In this document: piece by piece, positions 1 to 12,975 of the stretch
Layout: each line of letters opens with the position of its first letter
Numbering within the stretch: the stretch's first letter is position 1
Assembly: GCF_933775445.1 (NCBI RefSeq)
Contig: NC_065873.1
Location: 10,850,001-10,914,000 of the forward strand
Direction: 5' to 3'
From: Argentina anserina
Lineage: Eukaryota; Streptophyta; Magnoliopsida; Rosales; Rosaceae
DNA: 64,000 nucleotides
Program-made: the position numbers and the translations under genes
The notes under the pieces: generated by a model
What the model saw: the letters and a program-made list of their open reading frames with translations, nothing else
Told to the model about the DNA's origin: nothing
Databases searched by the model: none

Positions 1-431
1 TGTTTTCTTACTTTCCTCAATAGTGCTCAAGGAGAACACTCCTGATCTAGATATCTTTTTAGAGGACGTCAAGGAGATAAAGATTACTACTCTTTCTATA
101 TTCCTTGAGGAGAATACATGTAACTCAAATTCTGGATATTCTCTTATGATCATCATGAGAGTGTGAGACTACGTTGTGACCCTTTATTTTGGATTCTCCC
201 AAGGTCAAGGAGAGCACTAGTCACTGATATGGCTTGACTTTTAAGAGTTAAGACTTCAACTTTCACTTCTCATCTCGATATCTTTTACGAAAAATTAAAA
301 ATTAGCCGATTGAGAGACTACTCTTCTAGTCTTATTTTTTATATCCCTCGAGGCTTGAGGTGATTAATTAATCAAAAACTCCAGGTGAAGGAGAGTCTGA
401 AACATCATCAAATTGAGTTCAATTTTTTTAA
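1..431. other. no gene recognised
   Basis: AT-rich sequence with several short similar stretches of the type AAGGAGA-CACT. No reading frame with a recognisable product and no clear transposon end is visible. Confidence 0.5.
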
Positions 432-660
432 GTGAAAATTTTCAAATATTTCTCTAAAATATCGAAGATATATCCGATATATCGGAGAAATATCGGAGAT
501 ATTTTATGTTATCGGAGAAATATCACAGATACGGGAAAAAATAAGATATTTACCCCTAAGATATATCGTTTTTTTGAAAAAGGGAGATATCGAAGGATAT
601 ATCGGGGAGATTTTGTTCCTTGCTTATTTTACAAACTATATTTTCTCGGTTTCTTATGAT
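432..660. repeat. ATATCG-rich degenerate repeat
   Basis: Imperfect short palindromes of the kind ATATCG, GATATATC and ATCGGAGA recur through this stretch. The same vocabulary fills the hAT-like element at 752-1255, so this is probably a diverged fragment of a related element. No ends or target duplication were found for this piece. The frame open over it is a by-product of the repeat. Confidence 0.5.
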
Positions 661-751
661 GTATGATGCAAGTGACTTGGTGAACGGAGCTTATTTAGTC
701 CACAGCCATGAACCTTCACGGGGTTAATTTTCAGTGCTTGTTAGGCACGCT

Positions 752-1255
752 CATTGTTATAAATATCAGATTTATCGGTTGAATATTTCGAAAACGATAC
801 GATATCGTCCATATTAATTGAATATATCGGTCAACGGTCAAATATCGGTCAAAATCCGATATATCGGTCAAATTCCAATATATAGGTTAAATATCGGTCA
901 AACTTTGATATTTGTTTTAAATTTTTAATTTTTTTTAAATTTTTCTTTCCTCTCTTTTTTTTAAAAAACTTATATTTTTTTTCATTTTTTCATATATATA
1001 TATATTTATATTTAATTTTGATATATATTTGAAATATATATGATTAATTTCAAGCCTAAAATAATCATTCTTTAATTTACTTAGTACGGTTTTTTTAGTT
1101 TATTTGGTACATATTGAAGTATAATTATATAAATTTTATTGAAAATAAGCAAATCCTATGAAACCGATATATATCGATATATCCTCGATATATCTCCGAT
1201 ATATCGTTTTATCCCTCGACCGATACGATACCGATAAGCGATATTTAGACCATTG
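752..1255. mobile_element. hAT-like non-autonomous element (MITE)
   Basis: The 504-bp segment is bracketed by the identical 8-bp sequence GGCACGCT at 744-751 and 1256-1263, the target length expected for hAT transposons. Its ends are imperfect inverted repeats: CATTGTTATAAATATC on the left, and CAATGGTCTAAATATC read from the right. Inside are many ATATCGG/CCGATAT units in opposite orientation in the two halves, which should fold on themselves. There is no transposase frame, so movement would have needed an enzyme from elsewhere. Boundaries are read directly; the hAT assignment rests on target length and the CA-TG end. Confidence 0.7.
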
Positions 1256-1263
1256 GGCACGCT

Positions 1264-2343
1264 TCTTGGCCCAATACCCTTTGTACCTAACATTTTCTAA
1301 CCAAAAAAATATTTTAACCCACAGGTGTTTCTCTCTCTTTATCAACTCGACACTTCCTCTTTCTCCACCAAACACGACACAGCATCGGGGCTTCTCCACC
1401 ACACCGCATCTCCATCCGGACAAATAGGACCAGCGCACCACCATAATCTTCTTCATCTCCTTCTCCTCTTCAATACTCATACCTTGCATGTGGTGCTTGA
1501 GCTGTGTTTCTCCCTAATTGAATTTGAGGTAGTGTTAACAATCGTAGGATTTCCGGCGAAACTTGGGCTACGGTGACCTTCTTTGAATTCCTTCGGTAAG
1601 CTTGGCTTTGTATCTTCATACCTTTGTCAACCCAGCCCTCGATTTCACCGATTTGGAATTTAACCCAACTTTTAGTTCTTCACCACCACCATGTCGTCGT
1701 CGTCGACTTTCATTATCTTGGCGAGGTTCATAGCTCTTGTTTATTGCCGCCATATTAATGATTCATGTTCTTCATTGCACTAAATCGCTAGTGTTGCTAC
1801 TCCTGCAATCTATGATGTGCTAATATACCCAAACATACTCTTGATGATTTCATGGGCCTTTTATTAATACTGGTGTTGCTACTTTTTGCACTTTATAATG
1901 ATATGCGAAGCCTTGGTGGAGGACTGGATCTCAGACATATATAACGAAACTAAGGATTTTACTAAAGGAGATTGTTGCAAGTTTTAGAAATCAACCATGG
2001 AATTTTCTCAACAGCCATTCTATTTAATTTTTACGAAATATAACTCAACCAACCAGTAACAGCCACGTGCTTTTTAATCATTTGTGACCCTCCACGGCCG
2101 TGGATGGAATACTTTTTGCTTGGTGAAAGTTAATGTCAAAAGTTACATGTTCATAATGAACTATGGACAAAACGATCATGCTTACTAAAGTTGTGTTCCC
2201 TTTGCCAAACGATCTACTTCTACTCCTGCTTCACGGACCATGAGAACGGTTCTTGTAGAAAAAGCAAGCAGTTATTGTAACGTGGAGAGGATTTCATTTT
2301 GTGATCGTGCTTTTGCAATTTGAATTTCTATCTAGTAGGTGAA
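1264..2343. other. no gene recognised
   Basis: Pyrimidine-rich stretches around 1320-1480 resemble a plant 5' leader, and short open frames exist on both strands, but none resembles a known protein. This could be promoter or leader of a lost gene or an old LTR. Nothing firmer can be said. Confidence 0.4.
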
Positions 2344-3520
2344 AATGTATTGTAACATCCCTAAATTGAGAATAATAAAATTTTGAATTTAAGGATCCTA
2401 AGACTGTAAAATAACTTCAATAAATGAAATGACATTATAATAGCTGAATATCTCAACCAAGTTTAACAACCACTTGGTTTACAAATTACAAAATCTCACC
2501 AGAATTAAAAAGGAAATTGAATCAAAAACAACTCTCAGCTGTCATACAGTACACCCCTCATGTTACAGTTACTAAGAAGTACTTGCAGCACTAACCCCTG
2601 CACCATTGATTGGTACACCAAGATTGTAAACACAACCCGGTCAGCTTCACAGCTGGCATGAGTAAACAAAAAGAAATACTCAACAAACATGCATCTACGA
2701 CAACTTCTCAGATAATATCATAATCACCACATTCTCACAATAACAACCACAACATTATCATTAACACATTTAGTCATTGTCATCACCACAACATTAACAC
2801 ACCACTCACGCTCACACCACAACAATGCTAGCGTCCTCACAGATGACGCACCACAACAATGGAGTCATTCATGAGTCGATCAGTACTTTGCTCCCATGAA
2901 TGGTTCTCCAGAATAATATTCATGAGTCGGTCAGCACTTTGCTCCTATGCATAACAGACACATACTAGAGCTCTAGATTAATCTTCACCAAATCCGGCCA
3001 AGGTATGGTTCTGACACTGCCTATCGCCACTTTGGCGTAACAAATAAAATAACACATTGTCGCCACTTTGACAACAACTATTTTGACAACTCACCCACTC
3101 TACTCCACAACCATAATATCAACCGGAAGGTACATTTTATTCCATTCCGGTCAACAACACACAAATAATCACCATATATGCCGGAAGGTACATTTTCTTC
3201 CCCTCCAGCCAAACAACATATAAGCACTTCGACTATACAAATATTTTCATCCAAAATCCTCCAATTTACCGAGAGGTACATTTATTCCCCATCAGTCTCA
3301 TCCTCCACAATTTAATATAAACCAACTAAAATACACAATATATTTCACAAACATATAGCTTTATACACTTAGTGATAAATATATGCATATCCTATCACCA
3401 TTTAGATATATGTATATGAATCACCAAATATATACACATTTAGATTTCAATCTCAAAACAAGTAAAAAGATACAAAATGTAAGTTCACACGTCTAGTTAC
3501 CGTCAAGGTTACATTCTTCA
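2344..3520 (-). mobile_element. Ty3/gypsy LTR fragment, minus orientation
   Basis: The segment opens with TGTAACATCCCTAAA, like the outer end of the complete element at 8322 (TGTAACGACCCCAAA). About 250-300 bp further in, both share a block about a short 'CACC' spacer followed by GGATTGTAAACACAA-type sequence (2615-2650 versus 8670-8710). It is therefore a related LTR in the same orientation. The other LTR end, a coding region and a target duplication were not found, so it is truncated. The right limit is approximate. Confidence 0.5.
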
Positions 3521-4140
3521 TAGTTCTTTATATATATGTAGTTAATTTTTAGATTCATGCAAACGAATTTGGTGCTTGAATGCAATCCTAGCCATGATTG
3601 TTATTTGAGTACCGTTTTCATCAGCCATATCAATATAAATCGAATCATACACTGAGTAGATTCGGTTTGTGTTGGTACTATATGGTTTAAATAATCTGGA
3701 AATTTACATGTATCTCATGGTGAGTGACACCGCTATATTAACATGTCTCCGATAAAGACTTTTGTTTAATTTCTACACTGAGTGTCTTTAAACGAATTAG
3801 CATAAAGTTTAGGATTTGACACTGAGTTAATTCTAAACATTTACGAAGTCTATAACGATTGGATGACCGCTAAGGCTCTAATTAGATCGGAACTAAAAAT
3901 ATTATGATAAATGTGTTTATGAGTTCAAACATGTAATTGTTATGTGCTAGGATTGTTTTATGTGAAAGTTGGCGAAGGGAAGTCGATCATGTAAATAGTA
4001 GTTTAGGTTTTATTTTAGTAGTTAAATAATTGAATCTTAAAACCCCCTTATTCATTAACATGATAAGTGCTGAGTACCCTTCAATTTCTCGGATTGAACA
4101 ATCATTACTTATCTTATACTAATTTGATCTTTTGCAGGAC
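3521..4140. other. no gene; possible old LTR sequence
   Basis: No coding sequence is visible. The motif ACACTGAG occurs three times (about 3650, 3776 and 3821). The stretch before 4140 ends with a TTTTGCAGGAC acceptor-like sequence, reminiscent of LTR/leader junctions of plant retroelements. No ends could be fixed. Confidence 0.3.
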
Positions 4141-4486
4141 TTTTATAGACGTCTTTGGATAGTCTACCAATAGCTCATCACAACGTTTACGACAGTTGAA
4201 AAAACGTTAAAAGAAACTATTTCATGACAGATAAAAAAACGACATAAAAGACTATTCCATGATTGTTCCAAAATGTCGTGAAGAACAATTTTTATGACAT
4301 TTGGAAAACGTCGTAAGGTTGATGACACTGGTAAAACGTCATGAAAACCCAAGACTTATTATGACGTTTAAGTTAAAATTGAGATTCATGACGTTTGTTT
4401 TATAGTAGTCATAGAATAAACATATCATGACGTTTCTGACCAACGTCATTTAAAAAACGTCATGAAAGGCCGTGTTTGTAGTAGTG
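4141..4486. mobile_element. terminus of a CACTA transposon
   Basis: Read from 4486 on the minus strand the sequence starts CACTACTACAAACACGGCC, a typical CACTA terminal inverted repeat. The 300 bp inside it hold at least six copies of ACGTCAT/ATGACGT in both orientations, the subterminal binding-site array expected next to such an end. Athila-like reverse-transcriptase sequence begins immediately outside at 4487, so the transposon lies within that gene. The partner end is not visible in the window and the left limit is approximate. The 3-bp target cannot be checked. Confidence 0.65.
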
Positions 4487-6411
4487 GAAGGATCACATGC
4501 CTTTGTCGTTCATTGATCAAATGCTTGAGAGACTTGATGTTCATTCTTTCTATTGGTTTCTTGATGGATATAGTTGTTACAATTAGATTAGTGTTGCAAA
4601 GGAGGATCAAGAAAAGACAACATTCACATGTCATTTTGGTATGTTTGCTTATCGTCGAATGCCTTTTGGGTTATGCAGCGCTCTAGGTACGTTTCAATGT
4701 TGTATGTATAACATTTTCTTTCAGTTTATTGGTTCTAAATTTAATTTTTGATGGATGACTTTTCTGTTTATGGTGAGAATTTTGATGCATGTTTAGAGAA
4801 TGTAGAACTTGTGCTTAAACATTGTGAAGAAACTTGGTTTAGAATTTGAAAAAATGCCACTTTATGGATACACAAGGCATTGTGTTAGGTCATATTGTTT
4901 CATCTAAGGGAATTGAAGTTGATAAATCTAAAATAGATCTTATACGTCACTTACCCCTCCCCAGAACTGTGAGGGATGTTCGATCGTTTCTTGGACATGC
5001 AGGTTTCTATCATAGTTATATCAAGGATTTATCCAAGATTGCAAGACCATTGAGTTCATTGCTTAAAAATGACATTCTATTTCACATTGATGATGATTGC
5101 AAGCACGCATTTAAGATTTTGAAGAAGCTCTTGACATCGGCACCGATCATGGCACCGCTAGATTGGACTTTGCCGTTTGAATTGATGTGTGACGTCTCTG
5201 TCTATGCAGTTGGAGCCGTGCTAAGACAGAGGAAAGACAAGAAACTCTACACCATTTACTATGCCTCACGAAAGCTCTATGATGCTCAACAGAACTACAC
5301 CACAACAGAGAAAGAACTTCTTGGGGTCATCTTTGCTTTGGATAAGTTTCGTTCTTATTTACATCAATCAAAGCTTATTGTTTACACTGAGTATGAAACT
5401 TGAAGTACTTGATGACAAAGAAGGATGTCAAACCGAGATTGATTCGATGGATTCTCTTGCTTCAAGAGATTGATCTCTAGATTAACGACAAGAAAGGAAG
5501 TGACAATGTTGTGGCATACCATTTGAACCGTTTAGTGAGAGATGCCGAGCCCTTGGTTGTTTAAGAGAGTTTTCTAGATGAGAAACTCTTCGGAATTGAG
5601 GTAAGTGAGCCATGGTATGCAGATCTTATGAACTATCTTGTTTTTAAACAAATTCATGATATATTATTGCATGCAGAAAAACTTAAACTTAAGACAATAG
5701 CTAAGTATTACATTTTGGATGAACATTACTTGTGGATGCATTGTGTTGATCAAATCATTAGGAGGTGTGTCCCCGATTTTGAACATAAGTCTATACTTGA
5801 TTTTTGGTTCACGTAAAACAAACCTTATGGTGTTAGAGTGTGGTTTCTCTTGGCCTTGTCATTCTGAATCTTGTGGAGGTCATTTTGGTTCACGTAAAAC
5901 AAGTCTTAAGGTGTTAGAGTGTGGTTCTCTTGGCCTATGATCTTTAAAGATGCATATACGTTTTGTATAACTTGTAATAGATGCCTAAAACAAGAAATCT
6001 AGGTACTAGAGAACAAATTCCTATGTTTCCTATCATAGTTGTCAAAACAATTTATTGTTGGGGTACTATTTCATGGAACTATTTCCAAACTCTAATGGAT
6101 TCTTTTGGCTGTTGATTATGTTTCGAAATAGGTGGAAGCAAACGCCACCAGTACTAATGATTCTCGAGTTGTTGCATAATTCCTTCGTTCTAACATCTTT
6201 CTATGTTTGGAATGCCACGAGTTATGATTAGCAATGGAGGCTCGCATTTTTGCAACTGTACCATTGAAGGCTTTGTTGCGCAAATATGGTGTGAAGCACA
6301 AGGTTTCGATGCCTTATCACCCCAAGCAAGTGGACAAGCAGAAGTTTATTACGTGAAATCAAAAGAACCTTAGATAAATTAGTTAGACCTAATCGAAAGG
6401 ATTGGCCCAAA
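4487..6411 (+). pseudogene. Athila-like Ty3/gypsy pol, part 1 (RT, RNase H, integrase N-terminal part)
   Basis: Polymerase region of an Athila-lineage element. Reverse transcriptase starts mid-domain after the CACTA end (KDHMPL then FIDQMLERL at 4491-4545) and continues through AYRRMPFGL (4648). The frame then runs open at 4846-5400 through GIVLGH, RSFLGHAGFY and the RNase H part FELMCD and TTEKELL. The integrase zinc-binding region at 5780-5940 carries a tandem duplication of about 82 bp (5801 and 5883 copies). The integrase core follows at 6110-6400 (DYVSK, NDSRVVA), ending in RKDWPK at 6411. Frameshifts and stops are frequent, so it is dead. The gene continues at 17020 beyond the nested insertions. 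Gag and protease are missing on the left. Confidence 0.85.
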
Positions 6412-8321
6412 GGTTATGTAAGACCCAAGATTTCTAATCTCGATTACCGACAATTTAGGAATAACTAATCGACATTTAAATTAAATGTGGAGTATGTAGT
6501 TTAATATGTCGTTATTAAACTACACGTCGCTACGAGTTTAGAAATGTCTTCAGAGTATTTTTCTGACGTTTTGTTTTGTTTTAATGATTTTCTAAAGTTG
6601 TATTTTGTTTTAAAGTATTTTTCCTATTTGGGTTTTGGTTTTTAGGCTTTAAGGAAAAGCCCAATTCTTTTGTTTGACCCGAGCCCAAGACCCGGGCCCG
6701 AGTCATTTTTCTTTTATCTTCCTTCTCTTCTTCTGTCTCGACAACACAGAGACCACTCGATCTCTCTTCCTCTTCCCTCGACACCGAACACCTTCTCCCT
6801 TCATCTAGCGCCGCTGCCTTGGCGATTCGACGACATGCAATTACGTCATCTCCTTCCTCTCTCCATCCTATACTCAACCATATCAGAAAAGCCTGCACTT
6901 GATTTCATTCTCTAACAAATCGGAAAAGGAGGCAGACCACCAATCTCCACTAATTTTGGTAAGCTTAATCATTACTTGTCTTACCCAACTCAATTTCAGT
7001 CGATTTAAGTCTAATCAAAATCTCTCCCTTTGTGTTCTTCGATCACTGCTATGTCATCACCGTAAGCCCCTTTGTTTTCGATGAGGATTCAGAAATGCAA
7101 CAACCTTAGAGACCTGCATTTGGTAATCCCTAGTCCTCTTCGATTCTGAGTTCGATTCCGTGAGATTGTGCCTTAACTCCAAATCTTATTCCTCTGTTTT
7201 GCATATGTCGTAATCTTAGGTCTCCGGCGACGAGGTGAGCTTAGGAGGGAAGCTAGAGCAATAGAGTAGAAACTCGGGCTTGGTGGTGTTGTTATGATAA
7301 TGGTAGCAGCTCGAGTTGAATCCGAGGAGTGCAGTGGTCTTCGATTTCCTTTCATGGTTTCTTTAAGGTAGCAAACTCATCTATTTCAGCTTCTTTTATG
7401 TAGTTTTGCTGCCTATTTGATTTTAAAGGAGTTTAGAACTTTGTTGTGTGTTGTTTTGTGTTGATAGGAGGTTGTGTGGAAGGCCGAAAATATTATCGGA
7501 GAGAAAAGGGTGAAATTTGGGATTTTTGCCGTTTTACCTTTACCCTTTTACTACTTTACTGTGATGTGAAATTACCAAAATGCCCTTGGCAGAAATTAAT
7601 GTCTGACTTTGAATTTTACGGTTTTATCCGAAGTTACTTTTTACTATTTACTAAATGGTTTTAACGGTTTTACTTTTTAACCAAGGTAACTTAGTGAAAA
7701 CCCAATTTTAACTAAAAAGGGGACGAATAAACGTAACTTTTAGTTAGGACTAATGTTAGTTCTGATTCTCGCCCGGTTCAAGAATCGTGTACTATTTAAC
7801 TTAGAAATGTGTCGGTATAATAAATAAATCGTCAATATGATTCTGAGTAACTTTTATATCCATAAACTATGCTTAGTATCGATCAATTATTTTCGGCTTT
7901 TCCGAGAATTGGTCAACATGGTTAATTCCTGGTCAAACTAGGAGTGACTTGGTCAATAGAAAAGTCAACCTTTGACTTTCCTGGTCAAACTAGGGAAAAA
8001 GGATCTCGTCAACTTATTTTCCATATTTGACTTTAATGTTGACAGTTTCATACCTCATGAATTCAGAAGTGTTGAGTTCAACAAAAAGCGTTCGGTGACT
8101 TGGAGCAACAACAACAGCTATATTAGGATTTGGACAAAGGTTGAGATTCTGCACGTCATTCCAAGTAGGGAGCTAACCCTCATATGTTGTATTTTGGGCC
8201 AAATAAATTGCATAGTCTGGTTCTCAGTTGAATGATTTATGATGCATTAAATGTTGCGAGAACCCGAGACTAGGCACGATTTTGAGATAGGGTAAGTAGT
8301 GAATCCTCGCGTGTGTTGACC

Positions 8322-9584
8322 TGTAACGACCCCAAAATTTCAAGCTTAAAAACTCAAAATTTCAAAGTCGTTAAACACTAAACAATTTCAATGAAATCGA
8401 AATCATTTAAAATGCACAGCGGATCATTACTGAGTTCTCAATACAACTCAAAAAACCAATTATTACAACCCAAATTTATAATTCAACATTACATAAAATG
8501 GAAATGTAATAATCCTCACAACTCTCACAAAACTCACAAATCAATCCACACCAATTTTCCCACAAAATTCGACGCTAGAAACCTCACCACAAGCTGGATA
8601 CGAACAACTTCGAGTCTCTGGAGTCGTCTCTCAAACTCCACTAATCAACACCTGCGGAAGTATCCCCTACACCATTGAATTGGTGCACCGGGATTGTAAA
8701 CACAAACCCGGTAAGCTTTACAGCTCGTATAAGTAAAATGAAAACAACTCGCATATCAATATATATATACGAAAAAAAATCTAGAAATCAAACAAATATA
8801 AATGCACTCATGAGTCAATGGACAGCCCATCTGGTTGTCCCAAAGAAATATGAAATGAACGCTCATGAGAAATTAAGTACCCATTCTGGTTACCCAAATG
8901 CATTTATAATACCGGTACCAAGAACACTGGTACACATTTGTTATCCCTCTCGTAATACACCGCTGATATTGGATAGCCACCCGCTACCCAACATCCAAAC
9001 CAATCTGAGTACCCATGAGCAGATAACCACCCGTTACCTCACATGCAGTACTACGGCAGACAGACTAGAGCTCTAACTGTATCGTAACTTTCGCCTGGCC
9101 AAAGGCTAGGTTTCGACTTGCCAAACCCGTACAATAATCTCACATCATATTGTACCAAACATCAGGTCCGAAGACAATTCACATTTTCACAATCTCAATG
9201 TTAAAAATCACGTACAATAATCTCACATCATATTGTACAAATCAAAATCACAATAAAATCATAACAGTATATTATATAGCAAACTATATATATATACGTA
9301 TTTATTTACCATTTGTACGATATATATATATATATAATTCATTATATCTTATACATGTCATAATTTATAAACACGTCCGAAGACAAAACGTTTAACAATC
9401 TCAATATTAAACTCACATGCTTGTCATCGAATTGACCTAATCCAGATGAATTCATAACAGTATATAATATAGCAAATTATATTTAGGGTCGCAACCAATC
9501 ACACTCATTCTAATTAAATTTCACAATTTCATAGAATTCAATCAACCAAATATTGTTTGAAAAAAAAAATTTAGGGTTATTACA
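8322..9584 (-). repeat. 3' LTR of the nested Ty3/gypsy element
   Basis: It aligns with 14241-15190 over most of its length and again with the last 100 bp (to 16195). It keeps the outer 205 bp (8322-8526) that the other LTR lacks, but has lost about 900 bp corresponding to 15190-16098, the part holding the TATA box. Inside, a GTACAATA...TATTGTAC hairpin-forming block occurs twice (9129-9157 and 9211-9238). Confidence 0.85.
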
Positions 9585-9600
9585 ATCTACCCCCCTTAAA
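9585..9600 (-). other. polypurine tract of the nested element
   Basis: Reading the minus strand, AAGGGGGGTAGAT lies directly before the 3' LTR start (TGTAATAACCC). This is the expected place and composition for the plus-strand primer of an LTR retrotransposon. Confidence 0.7.
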
Positions 9601-9624
9601 GGAATTTCGTCCCAAAATTCAAAC

Positions 9625-12600
9625 TCACTCAACAAACAACTGTGGATATCTGATCATCATGTCTGACTCTAGCTCCCAAGATGCATCACCTCCATCATGG
9701 TGACTCCACATCACCTTGACTACCTCAACTTCTCTCCTCTGAAGCTTCTTTGTGGATCTATCCATAATGCGAACCGGCTTAACCACAAATGTGGCATTTT
9801 CCTTCACTTCAATTGTGCTATGATTGATCACATGAGACTCATCTGGTACATACTTCCTCAACATGGAAATGTGGAAGACGTTGTGTATGCCCGACATGTT
9901 AGTAGGTAAGGCTAGTCGATATGCTAGTTTGCCCACTTTCTCAAGTATCTCAAAGGGCCCAACGTACCTCGGAGCCAACTTTCCCTTCTTGCCAAATCTC
10001 ACCACACCCCTCATAGGTGAAACTTTCAAGCACACATGATCGCCGATCTCAAACTCCACATGTCTTCTCTTCGAGTCCGCATAGCTCTTCTGTCTGCTCT
10101 GAGCGGTCCGGATTCTATCCCGAATGATCGAGATCTTCTCCGTGGTTTCCTGAACCAACTCTGGGCCCATCAGTGCCTCATCACCAACTTCAGCCCAACA
10201 GATCGGTGAACGACATGGTCTACCATAAAGTGCCTCATAAGGTGCCATGCCAATGCTAGAATGGTAGCTGTTGTTGTAGGCAAACTCAATTAATCTCAAA
10301 TGATCTTCCCAGCTACCCTTGAAATCCAACACACATGCTCTCAACATGTCTTCCATCACCTGATTCACCCTCTCTGTCTGTCCATCCGTCTGAGGGTGAA
10401 AAGCTGTACTCATATCCAAGGTAGTGCCCATCGCCTTCTGCAAACCACCCTAGAACTTCGAAGTAAAACGTGCATCTTGATCTGAAACAATAGAAACTGG
10501 GGCACCATGAAGTCTCACTACCTCATCCACATATAGTTTCCCAAGCACGTCCACTGAGTACTTCATCGACACTGGAAGAAAATGAGCCGACTTTGTCAAC
10601 CGATCGACAATCACCCATATAGCATCGTGACCCTTCTTCGATCTAGGCAATCCGGTCACAAAATCCATAGATATCTGCTCCCACTTCCAAAGAGGAATTG
10701 TCAGTGGTTTCAACATGCCAGCTGGTCGTTGATGTTCTGCTTTCACTTGCTGACATGTAAGACACTTCGATACAAACTCCGCTACATCCTTCTTCATACC
10801 GTTCCACCAGAATTGCCTGCATAAGTCCTTGTACATCTTGGTGTTCCCTGGATGAACGGTATAACGTGATCGATGTGCCGTACGAAGGACCTCTTCCCGA
10901 AGATCATCACAATCTGGGACACACAATCTAGCCCCAAACCTCAACCCTCCATCGGGTCCAACTCTCCACTCAGAAGGGCACTCATCGAGCATATCTACTA
11001 CAAGATCTGCCAACTTAGCTTGTGAGAGTCTATCCCGCGCCTGACCCTGTATGATCCTCGTGATCAATGTGGGTTGCACCGTGACACTACCAAGAAAGAC
11101 CCTTGGTTCTCCTTCCGATGGTACCAAATCAAACTCTGATGCAGTTTCCAGCATGAACCATTCCTGGACCATAAGTGAAGCCACCACATCTCTCGGTTTT
11201 CTGCTCAAAGTATCGGCCACCACATTTGCCTTCCCCGGGTGGTACTCTAATGTGAAGTCATAGTCCTTGAGGAGTTCCATCCATCTCCTCTGCCTCATAT
11301 TCAGCTCCTTCTGTGAGAACAAGTACTTCAAACTCTTATGATCTGAAAAGAGTTGAAATTTCTCACCATACAAGTAATGTCTCCAAATTTTCAGGGCAAA
11401 TACAACTGCCGCAAGCTCTAGGTCGTGTGTCGGATAATTCTTCTCATGAATCTTCAACTGTCTCGAGCCATATGCAACGACTCCTCCATGCTGCATCAAC
11501 ACACAACCCAAACCTTGGAGCGAAGCATCACTGTAAATGACATAGCCACCACCACTTGATGGAATCGTCAACACTGGGGCGGTGGTCAATATGGTCTTTA
11601 GTTTGCTGAATGCTTCCTCGCATGCATCCGTCCACACGAACGGAGTATCTTTCTTGGTCAACTTGGTCAATGAAGATGCAATACTAGAAAACCCCTCGAT
11701 AAACCTCTTGTAGTAACCTGCCAAACCGAGGAAACTATGAATCTCTGTAGAGTTCTTTGGACGACTCCAATTCTTTACTGCCTCTACCTTTGACGGGTCC
11801 ACTAGTACTCCATCTTTTGAGACAACATGACCAAGGAATTTGACCTCTTCTTTCCAGAACTCACACTTCTCTAGCTTGGCATACAGTCTCGCCTCCTTCA
11901 AGGTCTGCAACACTATTCTCAGGTGCACCACATGTTCTTCTTGTGTCTTGGAGTATATCAGAATGTCATCCACAAACACCACCACGAACACATCCAAGTA
12001 CGGACTAAATACTTGGTTCATCAAACTCATAAAGACAGCTGGTGCATTCGTTAGACCAAATGGCATGACAACAAACTCATAATGTCCATACCGGGTCCTG
12101 AAGGCTGTATTCGATATATCTTCTTCCTTCACTCTGAGCTGATGATAACCGGATCTCAAATCAATCTTAGAGAACACCGTAGCACCTTTGAGCTGATCGA
12201 ACAAGTCATCAATCCTAGGTAAGGGGTACCTATTCTTGATGGTCACCTTGTTCAGCTCTCTGTAGTCCACACATAACCGCAGAGAACTATCTTTCTTCTT
12301 CACGAACAAAACCGGTGCTCCCCAAGGTGAAACACTAGGTCTAATGAACCCTTGGTCTAATAGCTCATCGATCTGCACCTTCAACTCCTTAAGTTCATTC
12401 TGCCCCATTCTATAGGGCGCCTTTGACACAGGTGCTGTACCAGGTACTACATCAATGCAGAAATCTACCACTCTTCGAGGAGGTAGCCCCGGTATCTCTT
12501 GGAACACTTCACCAAACTTAGATACTACCACAATGTCTGCGATAGTTACTTTCTGATCCACTGACTCCACGTGTGCCAAAACTCCTGATCTCATGGCGTT

Positions 12601-12975
12601 ATCAGACTTGAGGCAACGATAACGAAACGCAGGCTCCCCAGGTCTATGAAATGACACCACCATGTCAAAACAATCAATCACAGCATGCTGTGGTCTCAAC
12701 CAGTCAATCCCCAAGATCACATCATAAGTGTGGTCCGGAATCACAATCAACGAAGCAGAGAACTCTCTACTTCCAATCAAAATAGGACAAGCTTTGCAGA
12801 TTGTCGCTAACTCAAGTGACACTCCAAGGGGTGAAGTGACACATAAGGCGTCCCCAAGAGGTGTAGGAATCAATCCTAGCATCTCTACTACCGAACTAGC
12901 AATGAATGAATGCGATGCTCCCGTATCAAACAGTACTCTAGCAAGGTAGTCAAAAAGTGATAATGTACCTTCCAC
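9625..12975 (-). pseudogene. pol: Ty3/gypsy pol with one premature stop in integrase
   Basis: The polyprotein carries protease (DTGASHSF near residue 17), reverse transcriptase ([23 protein letters not shown], active site FVDD), RNase H ([19 protein letters not shown]) and integrase. Integrase has an HHCC zinc-binding region ending CLTCQQVK, then MDFVTGLP and SDQDARF. A TAG at 10450-10452 interrupts integrase between its second and third acidic catalytic residues. The same frame continues without other stops to 9625 (HPQTDGQTERVNQ onward). The codon at the frame opening near 12975 is GTG, and the frame is readable further upstream, so pol was probably made as a gag fusion or by frameshift. 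Its 5' edge overlaps gag by 26 bp in another frame. Confidence 0.88.

Noticed and set aside
432..659. 75-residue open frame rich in Ile/Tyr/Arg
   Set aside because: It is the translation of the ATATCG repeat, not a protein gene.
1136..1489. 117-residue minus frame and overlapping plus frames
   Set aside because: They straddle the end of the hAT-like element and mixed flanking sequence, with no recognisable domain.
6581..7084. open frames of 61-105 residues on both strands
   Set aside because: They lie within the LTR remnant 6417-17014, are composed of low-complexity CT-rich sequence and lack similarity to known proteins.
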